Position numbers and translations under genes: made by a program
Source: a virus
Virus record (IMG/VR): IMGVR_UViG_3300046504_000013
Location: 1 to 43,850 of that record
Strand: one strand, 5' to 3'
DNA: 43,850 bases
Notes under the pieces: generated by a model
The model's input: only the letters and a program-made list of their open reading frames with translations
Databases searched by the model: none
What the model was told of the DNA's origin: nothing
Part shown: positions 27,394 through 33,151 of the stretch, one piece after another
Layout: each line of letters opens with the position of its first letter
Position numbering within the stretch: the first letter of the stretch is position 1

Positions 27394-27821
27394 TTTGCAG
27401 CCTCCACAAGAATACTAGATATGGCACTTTGAATACTGGTGATTGTACTTAAAACAACTTTACCTTGTTCTCCAGTTGCACCAAGAGTCTTTAGAATATC
27501 ACCAGAAGGTACAACTTGATCTAAGACAATTTTGATCTGTCCAGCAATTACATTCCAATTACCTTGATTTTGCTGAAGAATAGCAACAGCTTTGCTTGCA
27601 TTTGCTACTCTTAGAGAATAGTCAAGTACAAGAGATGTCTGAGAAACCGTGAGAACCTTAGATGTGTTAAGTTGAATAACACCTGTTACTAATGCCTTGT
27701 TACTCTCAGCAAGAATCCCATTGTAAACAGCAATTTTCTGCACCGGGGTCAAAGGTGTCGTATTTACATTCTTCTGACATGCAAGAAGGAAAAGAAGAGG
27801 AATTAAGTAGATGTATTTCAT
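27390..27821 (-). CDS. Lipoprotein, 143 residues
   Basis: A type II signal peptide is clear: MKYIYLIPLLFLLAC, with lipobox L12-L13-A14-C15. After it comes a helical region rich in Val, Ser, Thr, Gln and Ile without further Cys. It would be anchored by a lipid in the outer or inner membrane, facing the periplasm. It lies within the lysis cluster, so it could be a unimolecular spanin-like or outer-membrane lysis factor, though the C-terminal membrane helix of a typical u-spanin is missing. It could instead be a superinfection-exclusion lipoprotein. The host is then probably Gram-negative. Confidence 0.6.
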   Translation of the reverse strand: MKYIYLIPLLFLLACQKNVNTTPLTPVQKIAVYNGILAESNKALVTGVIQLNTSKVLTVSQTSLVLDYSLRVANASKAVAILQQNQGNWNVIAGQIKIVLDQVVPSGDILKTLGATGEQGKVVLSTITSIQSAISSILVEAAK

Positions 27822-28333
27822 AATTTATCCATAAAACTGAGAATAGTAGAAGCAAATTCCACAATTTCGTCAGATTTTGGTGGTTGTTTTCTTAGTTCCC
27901 TACTAATAAAATCACGAGTAGCAATTTTAACATTAACAGGGATTACTACAGCGCCTAAAGGAGGTGGACAAGAGACTTTAATGTCAAAAATGATATATCT
28001 ATACCAATTACCACTACCCACAGGTTCTTCAAATTTGACATTTTGTATGGGTCCTGGATCAACGACAGGAGGTGTCACAACTTGAGGTTTCGGAAGATAA
28101 AGACTAATCCATTCCGCAGGAGTAAGCCAAGGATCTGAAGTTTGAGTTACATTATATTCTTTTCCAAAAACAGTTAGTGTCATTTTTCCTGTAGGAGGCA
28201 CTAATGCAAATCCATCAATCAAAGTTGCGGATAAATCAATCTGCCTTGCAGCAACAAGAAGAGAAGCTAGAAAATCAGTCATTCGTTTTCTAGCAGCAAC
28301 AGCTTCAGCATTCCAGTTAATACTAGTAGACAT
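27818..28333 (-). CDS. Hypothetical protein, 171 residues, Pro-rich
   Basis: There is no signal peptide or membrane segment. A Pro/Val-rich linker at about 80-100 (PKPQVVTPPVVDPGP) joins a helical N-terminus and a beta-containing C-terminus. It lies between two exported proteins and overlaps the lipoprotein start by 4 bases. Its role is unknown: a cytoplasmic partner of the lysis proteins or a virion protein is possible. Confidence 0.5.
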   Translation of the reverse strand: MSTSINWNAEAVAARKRMTDFLASLLVAARQIDLSATLIDGFALVPPTGKMTLTVFGKEYNVTQTSDPWLTPAEWISLYLPKPQVVTPPVVDPGPIQNVKFEEPVGSGNWYRYIIFDIKVSCPPPLGAVVIPVNVKIATRDFISRELRKQPPKSDEIVEFASTILSFMDKL

Positions 28334-28343
28334 TTATTCTCCT

Positions 28344-28754
28344 TTAAATCCTATCATAATCTACAACTATAACTGCATTTACAGGCCAGTTACAGTCAAC
28401 ACTCCCCGCAGTACAATTTGGTGTGATTACTTTAAGGACAATTGAGTATTCAGAAAGATTATACCGAAGGCCATTCACAGTAACTACGATATTAGTTCCC
28501 ACGGCATTTGCAGGAAGAGGATAGTTACCAGAAGAATCTTTAGTGAGAAGAGTATTGTAACTACGTTGAATAGCTACAGGAGAGGGTACGACATTAAGAA
28601 TTCCATTTGTTATACTAAGAGTAGATCCTATTTGAATCCAGTTATAACGATTGGATGTACTATTCCAAATTGGAATAAAGAAAGATGAATTCTGGGCCAG
28701 GGCGAATGTGAGTGCAGAGAGAATAAGACTAAGTACTAGGATTTTTTTCGTCAT
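28344..28754 (-). CDS. Exported protein with type I signal peptide, 136 residues
   Basis: MTKKILVLSLILSALTFALA is a classical signal peptide with a likely cut after Ala20. The mature part is beta-rich, with two Cys (VITPNCTAGSVDCNW) 8 residues apart that could form a disulfide in the periplasm. The gene overlaps the upstream gene by 26 bases. Its place in the late operon suggests lysis, host-surface change or superinfection exclusion. Function unknown. Confidence 0.55.
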   Translation of the reverse strand: MTKKILVLSLILSALTFALAQNSSFFIPIWNSTSNRYNWIQIGSTLSITNGILNVVPSPVAIQRSYNTLLTKDSSGNYPLPANAVGTNIVVTVNGLRYNLSEYSIVLKVITPNCTAGSVDCNWPVNAVIVVDYDRI

Positions 28755-28959
28755 TTAATTTCTTCTCCATATCAAGAATGAATGGACGAACATGAATGAA
28801 ACGACGTTTTGTATTAGAACTTTCACAATATTTTTTTGATTTTGTAATTGCATCTTGTAAATCATTAGCAACTATATTATAGCTGTTTACAAAATTTCCT
28901 TCTTTAATAGCAAGAAAGAAGAGATTCTCAATACCAGGTTTAGTTGTAAGAGTTTCCAT
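28729..28959 (-). CDS. Hypothetical protein, 76 residues
   Basis: A small soluble protein with LQDAITKSKKYCES and a basic-then-acidic end. Its start is 3 bases from the upstream stop, and it overlaps the exported-protein gene by 26 bases. No family recognised. Confidence 0.5.
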   Translation of the reverse strand: METLTTKPGIENLFFLAIKEGNFVNSYNIVANDLQDAITKSKKYCESSNTKRRFIHVRPFILDMEKKLNDEKNPST

Positions 28960-28961
28960 GT

Positions 28962-29261
28962 TTATTCCTGTACGATCAAATTGTTAAGTGTGATATTATT
29001 TCCCATTAAATTGAAGATGATTCTATTATCGTTCTTCTTATCTCCGAGTGCTCTAAATTCAATCGCTAATTGCGCAGCGCGGAGTTTCACATGTTCAGAA
29101 GACCCGCAATTAAGAAGTTCTCCTATTGTACGCGCCACATCTGGAACTCCGGCTTGATTTTCATCGAGTGCAAGTTCAATAGACTTAACTGGAAGTTTCT
29201 CCGTTACGCGGGAAAGTGCTGTTAAGTCCACGGGATGTTCCATTGCTCTTATTACTGGCAT
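28962..29261 (-). CDS. Possible terminase small subunit, 99 residues
   Basis: The central helical part (VARTIGELLNCGSSEHVKLR, then AAQLAIEFRALGDKK) resembles the C-terminal dimerisation region of some small terminases, where a helix with HxKLRAAxL is followed by a short turn. Its place near the head of the late operon also fits. However, it is 2.7 kb upstream of the large subunit, and I see no clear helix-turn-helix. The start at 29261 (MPVIRAM) or 29243 cannot be separated. It overlaps the 60-residue gene by 77 bases. Confidence 0.35.
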   Translation of the reverse strand: MPVIRAMEHPVDLTALSRVTEKLPVKSIELALDENQAGVPDVARTIGELLNCGSSEHVKLRAAQLAIEFRALGDKKNDNRIIFNLMGNNITLNNLIVQE

Positions 29262-29367
29262 CGTATTCTCTCAGAATTTTATCAAGTGGAGAATTCTCAA
29301 CTCTCTGAAGTGCTTCCTTTTCTGTGCGAGATACATCTTGCTTTAATTCGTTCAATTTCGATTTCAC
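29185..29367 (-). CDS. Small helical protein, 60 residues
   Basis: A GTG start with AAGGA eight bases before it gives a charged helix (KLNELKQDVSRTEKEALQR). The last 20 residues are low complexity. It overlaps both neighbours by more than 70 bases, unusual for this operon, so only the first 40 residues may matter. Function unknown. Confidence 0.4.
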   Translation of the reverse strand: MKSKLNELKQDVSRTEKEALQRVENSPLDKILREYDASNKSNGTSRGLNSTFPRNGETSS

Positions 29368-29554
29368 GATGCAATCCTTGCCGTGAAAGTTCTTCTACTG
29401 TAGAGCATAATCTAACAATGTCTTTCTTTAAACTCGAAATTGCATTTCTCGTCGAAACTATTACTGCTGTCACTGAAACTAAAATTGCTCCCACGTCGAT
29501 AATACGCGAAGTTAAAACTAATTCTAGCAATTTATCCGACGGATTTATTTGCAT
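29297..29554 (-). CDS. Small membrane protein with coiled coil, 85 residues
   Basis: It is the first gene of the leftward late operon. A hydrophobic segment at about 16-36 (SRIIDVGAILVSVTAVIVST) is followed by a coiled-coil stretch (SSLKKDIVRLCSTVEELSR). It ends with a basic tail. This layout is common in small phage lysis accessories (XhlA/Rz-like), but the family is not certain. The predicted transcription start is about 35-40 bases upstream; the ribosome binding site is weak. Confidence 0.5.
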   Translation of the reverse strand: MQINPSDKLLELVLTSRIIDVGAILVSVTAVIVSTRNAISSLKKDIVRLCSTVEELSRQGLHREIEIERIKARCISHRKGSTSES

Positions 29555-29597
29555 CTCTGAGATTTAACTCGCGCTTCATACTTACTTGTATCATCCC

Positions 29598-29626
29598 ACT
29601 CTACCACACAACATACACACTGTCAA
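29598..29626 (-). promoter_or_regulatory. Late operon promoter, sigma70-type
   Basis: On the minus strand, TTGACA (29621-29626), a 17-base spacer and TAGAGT (29598-29603) precede the first late gene. This is a full -35 match and a 4/6 -10 match. TGACTCA (29666-29672) and a second TGACTC lie about 40-55 bases upstream of the -35 and recur near 31.36-31.41 kb, so an activator or repressor may bind there. Confidence 0.8.
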
Positions 29627-29864
29627 GAACTCAATGTCCTTTGGTTTCAACGCCCTAGGGGCATGTGACTCACCGTGACTCCACTCACACTTCTAAAATA
29701 AAAAATCACACTATTTCAAAAATTTAAAATTTATAGCAAGAAATATTCAAAAAATATTCTCTCATGCAAGGGGGACTAGTAGACTATGGTTTATATACAC
29801 AATCCCCACTCTTTTGGGGTCTACCCGTACTCCTAGTACTTGTGGACTATTACGTATAGAACTA

Positions 29865-29909
29865 AAGTACTATGAGTAATGTACTTACTAGTACACAAGT
29901 ACTATGAGT
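29865..29909. repeat. 13-base direct repeats AAGTACTATGAGT
   Basis: Two exact copies lie at 29865-29877 and 29897-29909, 32 bases apart. A partial third copy, ACTATGAGCATGAG, lies near 29971. An inverted ACTCAT/ATGAGT pair follows at 29917-29933. They are good candidates for protein-binding sites. Confidence 0.7.
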
Positions 29910-30202
29910 GTGCTATACTCATATTACATGAGTGCAAGATAGTAGCGCGTGTTATAAGTAGCGAGCATACACTATGAGCATGAGTATAAGCATAGGTTAT
30001 GTATACTATAGAAGCTATACTTATACTAAAGCGTAGTCTGTATAAGCACAGTTACTCATATTAGTACATTCGCAAACTCGCAAGTAGGCTGTAGAGATGC
30101 TAGAGTACCTGGGAGATGGAGCAAGCTCACCTTGAGGCTGTAATGTGCGGGAAACGCTATGTAAAAACTACGTTATTGAGTGCGTAAATTGAGGATTGAA
30201 CA

Positions 30203-30245
30203 CTTAACATTAACGTTCATACACGTTAACATTCATTAACATTAC
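30203..30245. repeat. Iteron-like TTAACATT repeats
   Basis: Three copies of TTAACATT and one TTAACGTT lie within 43 bases, together with two ACGTTAA/TTAACGT-type steps on opposite strands. This could be a binding site for an initiator protein or a regulator. Confidence 0.5.
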
Positions 30246-30253
30246 TATGGGCA

Positions 30254-30296
30254 TGAAAAAGCGGAGTCTATAATCATGAGATTACATACTCCGCTT
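30254..30296 (-). terminator. Intrinsic terminator after the 51-residue gene
   Basis: A 9-bp stem pairs 30259-30267 (AAGCGGAGT) with 30288-30296 (ACTCCGCTT). An inner 5-bp stem (30271-30275 with 30280-30284) adds stability. On the minus strand the stem runs into TTTTT. Confidence 0.8.
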
Positions 30297-30353
30297 AGGT
30301 GAAGCTTAGTAATTAAAGCTCTTGTGAATCCTCAAGCCAAATATCGAAGGTTT

Positions 30354-30509
30354 TCATAGTGTGATTCTCCTCTGGAGTTTTTTCTTCAAGTCAGAATTCT
30401 TCAACAGCATTTGAAATGCTTTTGCCAAGTCACAGCGAAAGACTAGCATGAGACTGACAGCCGTTTCCGCTAATTGGTGTGCGAGAATTTTTATTTCTTT
30501 TTCGGTCAT
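30354..30509 (-). CDS. Small helical protein, 51 residues, own transcription unit
   Basis: The ATG at 30509 (MTEKEIKILAH) has AGAGAGGG in front of it, better than the earlier start at 30542. The protein is nearly all helix, with Leu/Ala/Lys patterns (QLAETAVSLMLVFRCDLAKA), and basic at the end. It has its own sigma70-type promoter (30525-30553) and terminator (30254-30296), so it is transcribed alone on the minus strand. It could be a small regulator or host-takeover protein. No family recognised. Confidence 0.6.
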   Translation of the reverse strand: MTEKEIKILAHQLAETAVSLMLVFRCDLAKAFQMLLKNSDLKKKLQRRITL

Positions 30510-30524
30510 AGTGTCCCTCTCTTC

Positions 30525-30553
30525 ATTATGCACACTTCCCATTCTCTTGTCAA
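30525..30553 (-). promoter_or_regulatory. Promoter of the 51-residue gene with operator-like palindrome
   Basis: On the minus strand, TTGACA (30548-30553), a 17-base spacer and CATAAT (30525-30530). The -35 lies inside CTCTTGTCAAGAC (30544-30556), nearly the same palindrome as at 31324-31336. Confidence 0.8.
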
Positions 30554-30556
30554 GAC

Positions 30557-30592
30557 AAAAAAAGAGACTGGAAGAGATTTTCTCCCAGTCTC
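30557..30592 (-). terminator. Intrinsic terminator after the 174-residue gene
   Basis: An 8-bp stem pairs 30564-30571 (GAGACTGG) with 30585-30592 (CCAGTCTC). An inner GAGA/TCTC stem (30574-30577 with 30581-30584) lies inside. Seven T residues follow on the minus strand (30557-30563). It is the strongest terminator in the window. Confidence 0.85.
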
Positions 30593-30688
30593 AGTTTATG
30601 AACGTGTATTAATGTACGGCTTATGTGCTAGTACGGAATCAGCGCAAAGTTAACGTCGGATTCGGGAGTGCTCTTCAGAGTATTCAAG

Positions 30689-31213
30689 CTACTTGCTCTC
30701 TTCTGCGGTCTCCTCTTCAACTGCTCCAATATCGGTTACATCGGGATAACGAGATTTGCGAACACCCTTTTCGTCTGGTTCGCTTAGTTGGTATGCGGCA
30801 AAATCGCTGATATCAACTGTGATGAATTGCTCGAATTTTTGCTCACCGAACGCTTTTGCGGTCGCGGGATTGGACATGAGGAGAGTTCGGGCGGATTCGG
30901 CGGTGTAAATCCCGGTCTGTACTAGACCGTTGATCGCTTTTTCAAGGCCCTTGGACATGTTGTCGCCTTTGCCAAGGTTGTTGGTTTCCCATTGCTGGAT
31001 TACACGCCACATTCCATTGTTGAAAATGCGGGCGACTAGTGCAGCATCTCCGCCGCACAATGCGAGAGCTTCATCGTACCATTCCTCATTGTTTGGGTCA
31101 ACGTACTGAGAATTGATTGTGGCCTTTCGAGTCACAATGACTGGCTTTCCTTCGGCTGTTAGTTGAGAAGGATGATTCACTTTCTTCGTTACTTCACGAG
31201 TGATTGTAAGCAT
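30689..31213 (-). CDS. Unknown protein, 174 residues, own transcription unit, G+C-rich
   Basis: The start at 31213 (MLTITREVTKKV) has AGGAG eight bases ahead; the frame is open to 31363. The protein has helical parts (ALVARIFNNGMWRVIQQWET), a middle rich in Ala/Gly/Asn and an acidic tail (VEEETAEESK). I do not recognise the family. It is transcribed alone from a strong promoter (31304-31333) and ends at a strong terminator (30557-30592). Its base composition differs from the neighbours: bases 30841-30900 contain 37 G or C of 60. This suggests recent transfer or selection for high expression. An early, abundant DNA-binding or host-interaction protein is possible. Confidence 0.75.
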   Translation of the reverse strand: MLTITREVTKKVNHPSQLTAEGKPVIVTRKATINSQYVDPNNEEWYDEALALCGGDAALVARIFNNGMWRVIQQWETNNLGKGDNMSKGLEKAINGLVQTGIYTAESARTLLMSNPATAKAFGEQKFEQFITVDISDFAAYQLSEPDEKGVRKSRYPDVTDIGAVEEETAEESK

Positions 31214-31303
31214 GTGTACTACTCCTAGGAGACTATGCACGCGAATGATTGACGGTCCATTTATCCGTCTCTTCAGATTTGATCTCCGCGCCATGTCAGA
31301 ATG

Positions 31304-31333
31304 ATTATGCGGCAAGTCGAATCCTCTTGTCAA
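31304..31333 (-). promoter_or_regulatory. Promoter of the 174-residue gene
   Basis: On the minus strand, TTGACA (31328-31333), an 18-base spacer and CATAAT (31304-31309). The leader to the ATG at 31213 is about 85 bases. The -35 lies in a perfect palindrome. Confidence 0.8.
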
Positions 31334-31336
31334 GAG
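31324..31336. promoter_or_regulatory. Operator-like palindrome CTCTTG-T-CAAGAG
   Basis: A perfect 6+1+6 inverted repeat covers the -35 hexamer. A copy with one mismatch covers the -35 at 30544-30556. The late promoter keeps only one half-site (TCTTGACA). A shared repressor that shuts the two monocistronic units but not the late operon would fit. Confidence 0.6.
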
Positions 31337-31355
31337 AAAAGTGATATAGTAGGGG

Positions 31356-31414
31356 TGAGTCATTTAACCCATGAGAATGAGACATGGGTGTCCGAATATG
31401 GGTCAAATGACTCA
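31356..31414. repeat. 17-base inverted repeat around TGAGTCA
   Basis: The left arm TGAGTCATTTAACCCAT (31356-31372) and the right arm ATGGGTCAAATGACTCA (31398-31414) are complementary except for one base. The 25-base loop contains another ACATGGGTGTC. It lies just upstream of the 31304-31333 promoter. It may be an operator for a dimeric protein or an RNA hairpin. Confidence 0.8.
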
Positions 31415-31574
31415 TAGCTGAGAGGCGCTAGGACGAATCGAGGGGTACAAGACCATAGGTGAGTCGAGCTCGGTCGTATGGTGGTCTCAGGATCGCCAGC
31501 AAACCATATCCTATAGGGTAGTCTCCAACCGATCTACCATATCATTTATCTTATGGATCGCTTATGCCAACCGA

Positions 31575-31604
31575 TGTTCCACGCGAAATGTTCCACGAAA
31601 TGCG
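31575..31604. repeat. Tandem TGTTCCACG repeats, parS-like
   Basis: TGTTCCACGCGAAATG (31575-31590) is followed at once by TGTTCCACGAAATGCG, sharing TG. The first matches 13 of 16 bases of the bacterial parS consensus TGTTYCACGTGRAACA. No ParB gene is seen in this window, so a link to host ParB is speculative. Confidence 0.45.
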
Positions 31605-31644
31605 GTCTTTTTTGTGTGCCCCTTTTCAGTGCCTTTTGCAGGGG

Positions 31645-31676
31645 TTTTGACATGGTTTTTGCATGTTCTGGACAAG
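31645..31676 (+). repeat. Inverted repeat, left copy (TTTTGACA...GTTCTG)
   Basis: This 32-base element on the plus strand matches about 25 of 32 positions of an element at 32003-32033 on the minus strand. Both read TTTTGACA, GGTT, TGCA and GTTCTG in order. The pair faces inward around about 325 bases. TTGACA here lacks a good -10, so a protein site is more likely than a promoter. Confidence 0.55.
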
Positions 31677-31758
31677 TAGCTTTAACCGCAATGCATTGAT
31701 TCAAAAGTAATTGTGAGCATTCCATGCCTTACTACTCTCCCTCTATACCCACCCCCCT

Positions 31759-31772
31759 ATACCCTAGGGTAT
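31759..31772. repeat. Perfect 14-base palindrome in a C-tract cluster
   Basis: ATACCCTAGGGTAT is self-complementary and lies in a run of C tracts (31748-31777) that could form a quadruplex on the opposite strand. CCCTAGGG also occurs at 29653-29660, in the late control region. Confidence 0.6.
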
Positions 31773-31847
31773 CCCCCGTAAAAAGCGCGATTTTTCACGA
31801 TTGCTCGTAAGTCTTTGATTGTGTTGGAGTTAGGGGTCTTTTCTTAT

Positions 31848-31856
31848 TGATATAAT
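31848..31856 (+). promoter_or_regulatory. Extended -10 element, candidate rightward early promoter
   Basis: TGATATAAT is a perfect TGnTATAAT. No good -35 is present at 16-18 bases, as is usual for extended -10 promoters. Transcription would start near 31863 and give a leader of about 350 bases before 32213. This is the best rightward promoter signal I find in front of the replication arm. Confidence 0.45.
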
Positions 31857-32002
31857 ATATATTTATATATAATACAAGAAGAAAATTAACACCTATCATG
31901 CACACCACTCCGCGAGGATACCTGGGGGTATGGGAGAGGGTACCTATGGAGGGAGGGGGTTTCACGTAAGTCCTATGGAATGAGTACATTACAGCCAAAA
32001 AA

Positions 32003-32033
32003 CATGCACAGAACGTGCAGAACCGTGTCAAAA
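32003..32033 (-). repeat. Inverted repeat, right copy
   Basis: On the minus strand it reads TTTTGACACGGTTCTGCACG and then TTCTGTGCATG. It is the partner of 31645-31676. Confidence 0.55.
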
Positions 32034-32212
32034 GGCTGGCATAACCCATTGAAAAGGCTGGAGAAAAAAGTACTGGTTTTTTGATTCTCCATCGTGATAT
32101 GCTCTAGGAGTGGCCCGCTATCCCTATACAAGCAAAGGACTTAGATCAAAGTCTAATGTTTACTACACTTTACAGAGAATGCGGGGCAGACTTACAGTAG
32201 AGACTTTTAGTA

Positions 32213-32434
32213 ATGTCTGAATCCTCTAAACACATTCGAGTAACTGCAAAGACAGGCTATCTCACGCTGTTAAAACGACGTAGAAAAGATGTGTTAGATA
32301 AGATGAAAGCACGCTATAAAGCTCTTGTGAAAAAAGGCTTACGAAAATGGATAAACTCTGTGAATCCTGTGAAGAGAAACCCGGAGTTCATACTCGACTG
32401 GGTTATCTTTGTGACGACTGTAAACTTGCTCTAG
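32213..32434 (+). CDS. Possible small basic protein, 73 residues
   Basis: The first 50 residues are very basic (LLKRRRKDVLDKMKARYKAL), as in a nucleic-acid binding protein. I see no good ribosome binding site, and the last 29 codons overlap the next gene in another frame. It would be the first gene of the rightward arm. Real or chance cannot be settled by eye. Confidence 0.4.
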   Translation: MSESSKHIRVTAKTGYLTLLKRRRKDVLDKMKARYKALVKKGLRKWINSVNPVKRNPEFILDWVIFVTTVNLL

Positions 32435-32955
32435 AGACTCAAGAGCAAGAGAGAATAGCAGAAGAAGCAAAGAAGGCTAGTCTACTTGCAGAGGATATAT
32501 GGTTTGCTTGGACGCCAAGTATATCGTATCGTCTTATCTTCAACCGGATCAAAGAGAGTGGTTCTAATAAAATCTCACCAGATAAACTAGTGGACTTCGT
32601 TAACACAAATGTTGACCCACTAGTTCACCTTCTCTCGCAAGAAGAGATTGAACGTATGTTTATTGTGGTAAAAGAATACTACCACAGTCTCCAGCGCGAA
32701 ATGACCATGCGTCCGACGGAGCAATTCCGTGAGTCTGAGATTATCAAAAAGCAAACCAAACGAGACAAGACTACAGAAAAGTTTACAAAACAAATCGAGA
32801 AACAAAAGAAATTTGCGAGTAAAGATAGGACTCTCACTAAAGAAGAACGTGGTCTTGCTAAACTCGCAGAAGGTCTTGCCGCAAATAATATCCCTCAAAC
32901 TGAAATAGATCGACTTGTAAAAACGGCACGTGAGCAAATGAAGGGGAAGAAGTGA
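32347..32955 (+). CDS. Zinc-ribbon protein with long helical body, 202 residues
   Basis: Cys5-x2-Cys8 and Cys22-x2-Cys25 form an N-terminal zinc ribbon. Helices rich in Glu, Lys and Arg follow. The end is a basic low-complexity stretch (KKQTKRDKTTEKFTKQIEKQ) and a final short helix. The gene directly precedes a small CGH/CDEC zinc protein and the SNF2-type helicase. It may be a nucleic-acid binding partner of that helicase or an early regulator. Family not recognised. Confidence 0.65.
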   Translation: MDKLCESCEEKPGVHTRLGYLCDDCKLALETQEQERIAEEAKKASLLAEDIWFAWTPSISYRLIFNRIKESGSNKISPDKLVDFVNTNVDPLVHLLSQEEIERMFIVVKEYYHSLQREMTMRPTEQFRESEIIKKQTKRDKTTEKFTKQIEKQKKFASKDRTLTKEERGLAKLAEGLAANNIPQTEIDRLVKTAREQMKGKK

Positions 32956-33146
32956 GCGAAATTAATATATCATTTGAAATACACGGACAAACATATCTTC
33001 TTATTCAATTTACTTGCGGCCATTCACGCTTAACACGCAGTAAATTTGATAAAACCGAAATAAACAATCCTGGCATGTGGCACACTGCAATGTGTGATGA
33101 GTGCAAGAAACCCACACCTATTGTAAAGTTAAGTTTACCTAAATAA
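32952..33146 (+). CDS. Small zinc-binding protein, 64 residues
   Basis: It has a GTG start inside the upstream stop (GTGA), with GGGGAAG ahead. Cys22-x-His24 and Cys48-x2-Cys51 can bind one zinc. The TCGH segment lies in the same context (F-T/N-CGH) as in the N-terminal zinc element of the helicase that follows 6 bases later. It could be a detached accessory of that helicase. Function unknown. Confidence 0.6.
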   Translation: MSEINISFEIHGQTYLLIQFTCGHSRLTRSKFDKTEINNPGMWHTAMCDECKKPTPIVKLSLPK

Positions 33147-33151
33147 CTCCC

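Larger units (their letters stand above)
29627..30253. other. A+T-rich control region, candidate replication origin
   Basis: I see no gene in these 630 bases. The left part (29690-29760) is a run of A/T-rich sequence with AAATTTAAAATTT and two AATATTC motifs. The middle (29810-30060) is full of short direct and inverted repeats built from ACTCAT/ATGAGT and GTACT. The right part (30203-30245) repeats TTAACATT. The combination of an easily melted stretch, iteron-like repeats and its place between divergent arms resembles a phage origin plus regulatory region. This is inference. Confidence 0.4.
31415..32212. other. Non-coding region with palindromes, G- and C-tracts
   Basis: I see no convincing gene here. 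The region contains CGAGCTCG (31465-31472), tandem parS-like repeats (31575-31604), an inverted repeat pair (31645-31676 and 32003-32033) and a C-tract cluster (31748-31777) with a 14-base palindrome. It also contains an A/T-rich stretch with an extended -10 element (31848-31856), a G-tract cluster (31930-31962) and two AAAAGGCTGG direct repeats near 32030-32060. It likely drives the rightward arm. Confidence 0.5.

Noticed and set aside
31647-31652. TTGACA on the plus strand
   Set aside because: No -10 hexamer at 16-18 bases; I treat it as part of the inverted repeat.
31795-32049. An 84-residue frame on the minus strand
   Set aside because: It crosses palindromes and G/C tracts, has no ribosome binding site and an unnatural composition; the region is better read as non-coding.
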